Assembly: GCA_937967705.1 (NCBI GenBank)
Contig: CALCJG010000120.1
Coordinates: 1 to 8,808, forward strand
Length of the DNA stretch: 8,808 nucleotides
Source: an uncultured Spirochaetia bacterium
GTDB lineage: Bacteria > Spirochaetota > UBA4802 > JAGODF01
Direction: 5' to 3'
How positions within the stretch are numbered: position 1 is the first letter of the stretch; every line of letters begins with the position of its first letter. The notes below the pieces were generated by a model, which had not been told where the DNA came from, did not search any database, and saw only the letters and a list, made by a program, of their open reading frames with translations. Below are positions 6,979-8,808 of the stretch, in pieces. The position numbers and the translations under genes are program-made.

Positions 6979-7617
6979 TCAATCGTCGATGGCAATCTGT
7001 ATGTTGAGGAAATGCCGGGGCAGACCCGCTTCCCGGAGGGGGATGATGCTGCGGGTGCCTCTTTCCACCTGCGGGGGGATGCGGAGGGTCAGATTGATGG
7101 TGTTCTCTATCTTTCCCCGGCCGGAGCAGAGGGGGCAGAAGATATTCGTCCAGAGGCCCATTCTCCGGCAGCGGGGGCAGGGTTCGGTAACGGGTATTTC
7201 GAGGCGGTAATGGCCCCCGTATTGCGCCTCCTCCGGCGTGAGATGCAGGCGCATGAAAAGATCCCTCCCGCTCTGCCGGCGGCCGCCGTTGAGGGTCAGC
7301 CTGAGATTGTTCCATATGCCCTCAAAGACGTCCCTGAATGGGGCAGGGGAAAGGGGTGCCCTTTTGAAATCGCCCGAGAAGGGATCCTCCGATTTTCGAC
7401 AGCGCAGGGTATCTGCGAGCTCCTCGTCATGGAGTCTTCTTTTGTCCGGATCCTGCAGTGTTTCGTAGGCCTCCTGGGCCTCCAGGAAGCGCTCCTTTCC
7501 GCAGCCCTCTTCGCCGCAGTCCGGGTGAGAGGTTTTGGCGATCTTCCGGTAGGCGTTCCGAATCTCCTCTCTGTCGGCCCCCCGCCGGACTCCCAGTATG
7601 GCGTAATAGTCCTTCAT
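6979..7617 (-). CDS. Short DnaJ-like J-domain protein with a single zinc centre
   Basis: This is a 212-residue DnaJ-family co-chaperone. The J-domain (1-about 66) starts DYYAILGVRRGA and carries the essential HPD at 31-33, needed to stimulate DnaK ATPase. There is then a linker (about 67-115, with DPF but not Gly/Phe-rich) and part of the substrate-binding C-terminal domain: LHLTPEEAQYGGHYRLEIPV (124-143), a zinc centre, and LRIPPQVERGTRSIIPLREAGLP (178-200). Only two Cys pairs exist, CPRC at 147-150 and CPLCSGRG at 161-168, whereas canonical DnaJ has four CxxCxGxG motifs. The protein ends after the first C-terminal beta domain, so the second beta domain and dimerisation helix (DnaJ is about 370 aa) are missing. 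AAGGAAG precedes the ATG. It could be a specialised partner of the DnaK encoded 2.6 kb downstream; that pairing is inferred. Confidence 0.9.
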   Translation of the reverse strand: MKDYYAILGVRRGADREEIRNAYRKIAKTSHPDCGEEGCGKERFLEAQEAYETLQDPDKRRLHDEELADTLRCRKSEDPFSGDFKRAPLSPAPFRDVFEGIWNNLRLTLNGGRRQSGRDLFMRLHLTPEEAQYGGHYRLEIPVTEPCPRCRRMGLWTNIFCPLCSGRGKIENTINLTLRIPPQVERGTRSIIPLREAGLPRHFLNIQIAIDD

Positions 7618-7735
7618 CGGGTTTTACTTCCTTCTCCGCGGGTTGCTAAGCGCCGGACATCACCCCCCCCTGTCTTGAAGCCCGGAGGTTTACACTCCCG
7701 GGAGGGCTGGGTGCTTACGAAAACCCGCTGATATT

Positions 7736-7764
7736 ATTGTAACACGACGAAATAGATTGTTCAA
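7736..7764 (-). promoter_or_regulatory. Sigma-70-type promoter of the J-protein gene
   Basis: On the minus strand, TTGAAC (7764-7759), a 17-nt spacer and TACAAT (7741-7736) make a strong match. The start would be near 7729, giving a leader of about 110 nt that includes a bulged hairpin (about 7680-7705). No CIRCE is present, so this gene is not under the same operator as the sHsp block. The promoter begins about 20 nt after the lipoprotein stop. Confidence 0.7.
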
Positions 7765-7782
7765 CTTAATGTACAGAGAGGC

Positions 7783-7977
7783 TTACCACTTGTAGGAGTG
7801 CAGTGGGACGTAGTAAAGCCTTTCCTCTTTGGGGTCCCCCCCGGAGTCTATGGAAAGGGCCTTGAGGTTGGGGTTTTTCAGAATTGAGGCCTGCTGGGGA
7901 ACCCGTCCTGCGGAGGAGCAGGAGCAGAAGGTTAGGGCCATCAGTGCAGCAACGGCAAAAAGAGCGGCTTTATGCAT
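7783..7977 (-). CDS. Small putative lipoprotein
   Basis: This is a 64-residue protein with a lipoprotein-type signal: MHKAALFAVAALMALTFCSCSS. Two cysteines (18 and 20) follow the hydrophobic core. Cys20, preceded by serine, fits the lipobox better, so cleavage there and lipid attachment is likely. The mature part is only about 45 residues, polar, and ends RLYYVPLHSYKW. No domain is recognised. It could be an outer-membrane-anchored envelope peptide. A GGGAG lies nine bases before the ATG, and a TTGACA promoter box lies upstream. The codons are ordinary and the frame is clean, so it is probably a real gene despite its size. Confidence 0.68.
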   Translation of the reverse strand: MHKAALFAVAALMALTFCSCSSAGRVPQQASILKNPNLKALSIDSGGDPKEERLYYVPLHSYKW

Positions 7978-8012
7978 GAATTATGTCTCCCGATTTGAAG
8001 CAAATTGTGGAA

Positions 8013-8040
8013 ATTCTGTCCAGTTCATTATTCCTGTCAA
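8013..8040 (-). promoter_or_regulatory. Probable promoter of the small lipoprotein gene
   Basis: On the minus strand a perfect TTGACA (8040-8035) is followed by 16 nt and CAGAAT (8018-8013, four of six matches). It lies in an A/T-rich divergent spacer (7978-8115), at the correct distance from the lipoprotein ATG. No equally good promoter was found for the plus-strand gene; TTGCTT around 8069 with a poor -10 is the best candidate. Confidence 0.5.
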
Positions 8041-8115
8041 GTATTTTAATGATGAAAGTAAAATTTATTGCTTTTTCTGCCCCCTTTTCGCATTGTCCTT
8101 TCATAGTGAGGTATT

Positions 8116-8761
8116 ATGCTGAATTCCTTCTTTTACCCGGACGGTCTGGCGGTTATCGGCGCCAGCGATAATCCCGCCAAAGGGGGCTATCATATCCTGC
8201 GCAATGTCCTGGCGGGCTACAGGGGGCGGGTCTATCCGGTCAATCCCCGCTACAGGGAGCTTCTCGGTACGCCCTGTTATCCCAATATCCTCTCCATACC
8301 GGATTCCTTCGATCTGGCCATTTTTTTCATCGCCGCGGGTAATCTCCCCCGGGCCATTGAGGACTGCGCAAAAAAAGGGGTCAGAGCCATCATCATCGAA
8401 TCGGCGGGTTTTTCCGAAACCGGGCAGGAGGGCGAACAGTTGCAGCGGGATTCGGTACAAGCGGCGCAGTCTCATGGGATACGCCTCTGGGGGCCCAACT
8501 GCATGGGGCTTCTGGACGGCCATTCACGCCATGTCTTTTCCTTCATGTATTCCAATGCCTGGGAGACCCTGATGCAGCCGGGGCCCGTTTCCCTCATAGT
8601 GCAGAGCGGCATGCTCTCCGCTGGTTTTCTGATGATGATCCTGGAGAGGGGGGGGATGGGCATCAGCAAGGTCTGTTCCATCGGGAATAAGTGTGATGTC
8701 CATGAGACCGACCTGCTGGAATACCTCATCCGGGACGAGCATACCGGCGTCATCGGATGTT
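8116..8761 (+). CDS. ADP-forming acyl-CoA synthetase, CoA-binding part (3' truncated)
   Basis: The first 215 residues belong to the NDP-forming acyl/acetyl-CoA synthetase family, which interconverts acyl-CoA + ADP + Pi and acid + ATP + CoA. This is an energy-conserving step common in fermenters and syntrophs. Visible are the CoA-binding Rossmann domain (VIGASDNPAKGG at 13-24, PVNP at 41-44, KGVRAIIIESAGFSETG at 87-103, GPNCMGL at 126-132) and the start of the succinyl-CoA-ligase-like domain (GPVSLIVQSG at 156-165, SIGNKCDVHETDLLEYL at 188-204). Family members are about 460 residues (alpha only) or 700 (fused), so most of the protein, including the catalytic histidine, is missing. The apparent TAG at 8761-8763 is made by adapter bases and is not a real stop. 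GAGG at 8108-8111 supports the ATG. The acyl substrate is unknown. Confidence 0.93.
8377..8388 (+). repeat. GGGGTCAGAGCC repeat inside the acyl-CoA synthetase gene
   Basis: An exact copy of the dispersed 12-mer, preceded by a run of seven A, encodes the GVRA of the family motif KKGVRA (residues 86-91). It uses AGA for arginine, where CGG/CGC dominate nearby. It may be coincidence with a conserved protein motif. Confidence 0.55.
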
Positions 8762-8808
8762 AGATCGGAAGAGCACACGTCTGAACTCCAGTCACGAGTG
8801 GATATCTC
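8762..8808 (+). other. Illumina TruSeq adapter sequence (assembly artefact)
   Basis: The last 47 bases begin AGATCGGAAGAGCACACGTC and continue through the standard TruSeq read-1 3' adapter to GTCAC. They then show the six-base index GAGTGG (matching TruSeq index 23 from memory) and the start of the next constant part (ATATCTC). This is untrimmed adapter and not genomic DNA. It ends the acyl-CoA synthetase frame artificially. Confidence 0.98.

Noticed and set aside
7085..7310. Partial matches to the repeat (GGGTCAG at about 7086 and 7297)
   Set aside because: Only seven bases match, there is no palindrome around them and they lie in coding sequence. They are expected by chance.
7680..7705. 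Hairpin CCCGGAG/CTCCCGGG with one bulge upstream of the J-protein gene
   Set aside because: No T-run follows on either strand, so it is not called a terminator. It may just be leader structure.
7012..7731. Long plus-strand open frame opposite the J-protein gene (239 codons)
   Set aside because: The translation has no family features. The minus-strand frame has a J-domain, HPD and zinc motifs, a promoter and a ribosome site, so this is an antisense shadow.
1..8761. tRNA, rRNA, CRISPR array or transposase genes
   Set aside because: None was seen on reading both strands. No gene-free stretch exceeds 300 bases; the longest is 5786-6048, occupied by the operator, promoters and repeat pair.
8761..8763. 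TAG stop of the acyl-CoA synthetase
   Set aside because: It is formed by the last genomic base and the first adapter bases. The protein is far shorter than its family and is truncated.

Overview
The window is a G+C-rich bacterial contig end. It carries ten complete protein genes and two partial ones, and its last 47 bases are Illumina adapter, so the real genomic sequence stops at 8761. The content suggests an anaerobic, Gram-negative organism of the Desulfobacterota/Syntrophales type. The clues are an ADP-forming acyl-CoA synthetase, a HrcA/CIRCE-controlled chaperone operon, a short lipoprotein, and a dispersed GGGGTCAGAGCC repeat. This placement is an inference without any marker gene behind it.

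Layout. From 2 to 1101 on the plus strand, the tail of an unidentified gene is followed 2 nt later by a divergent NAD-kinase-fold protein. From 1164 to 2309 lies an exported ankyrin-repeat protein. It converges on a minus-strand heat-shock block that reads from about 5881 down to 2320: a sigma-70-type promoter, a perfect CIRCE operator, three different small heat-shock proteins (Hsp20), a G/C-run terminator-like structure, a full-length DnaK, and a terminator hairpin. From 5956 to 6945 on the plus strand there is an inverted pair of the 12-bp repeat, a promoter inside it, and an unrecognised multi-spanning membrane protein. From 6979 to 7977 on the minus strand are a short J-domain protein with only one zinc centre and a tiny lipoprotein, each with its own promoter. 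From 8116 the N-terminal part of an ADP-forming acyl-CoA synthetase runs into the adapter.

How the genes fit together. The middle of the window is a compact protein-quality-control island. Three sHsps can hold unfolding proteins and a DnaK can refold them, and HrcA bound at CIRCE would keep the block low until stress. A J-protein 1.2 kb away could be a co-chaperone. No GrpE, HrcA, ClpB or canonical DnaJ is visible, so this is probably a second DnaK set rather than the housekeeping hrcA-grpE-dnaK-dnaJ cluster. The flanking genes (NAD-kinase-like, ankyrin, acyl-CoA synthetase) have no obvious functional link to it.

The most unusual DNA-level signal is the exact 12-mer GGGGTCAGAGCC, present five times on both strands. 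One copy forms the loop side of the dnaK terminator, two form an inverted pair around a promoter, and two lie inside coding sequence (the dnaK tail and the acyl-CoA synthetase) in different reading frames. No clearly new multi-gene system was found. The repeat family and the reduced J-protein are the items most worth following.
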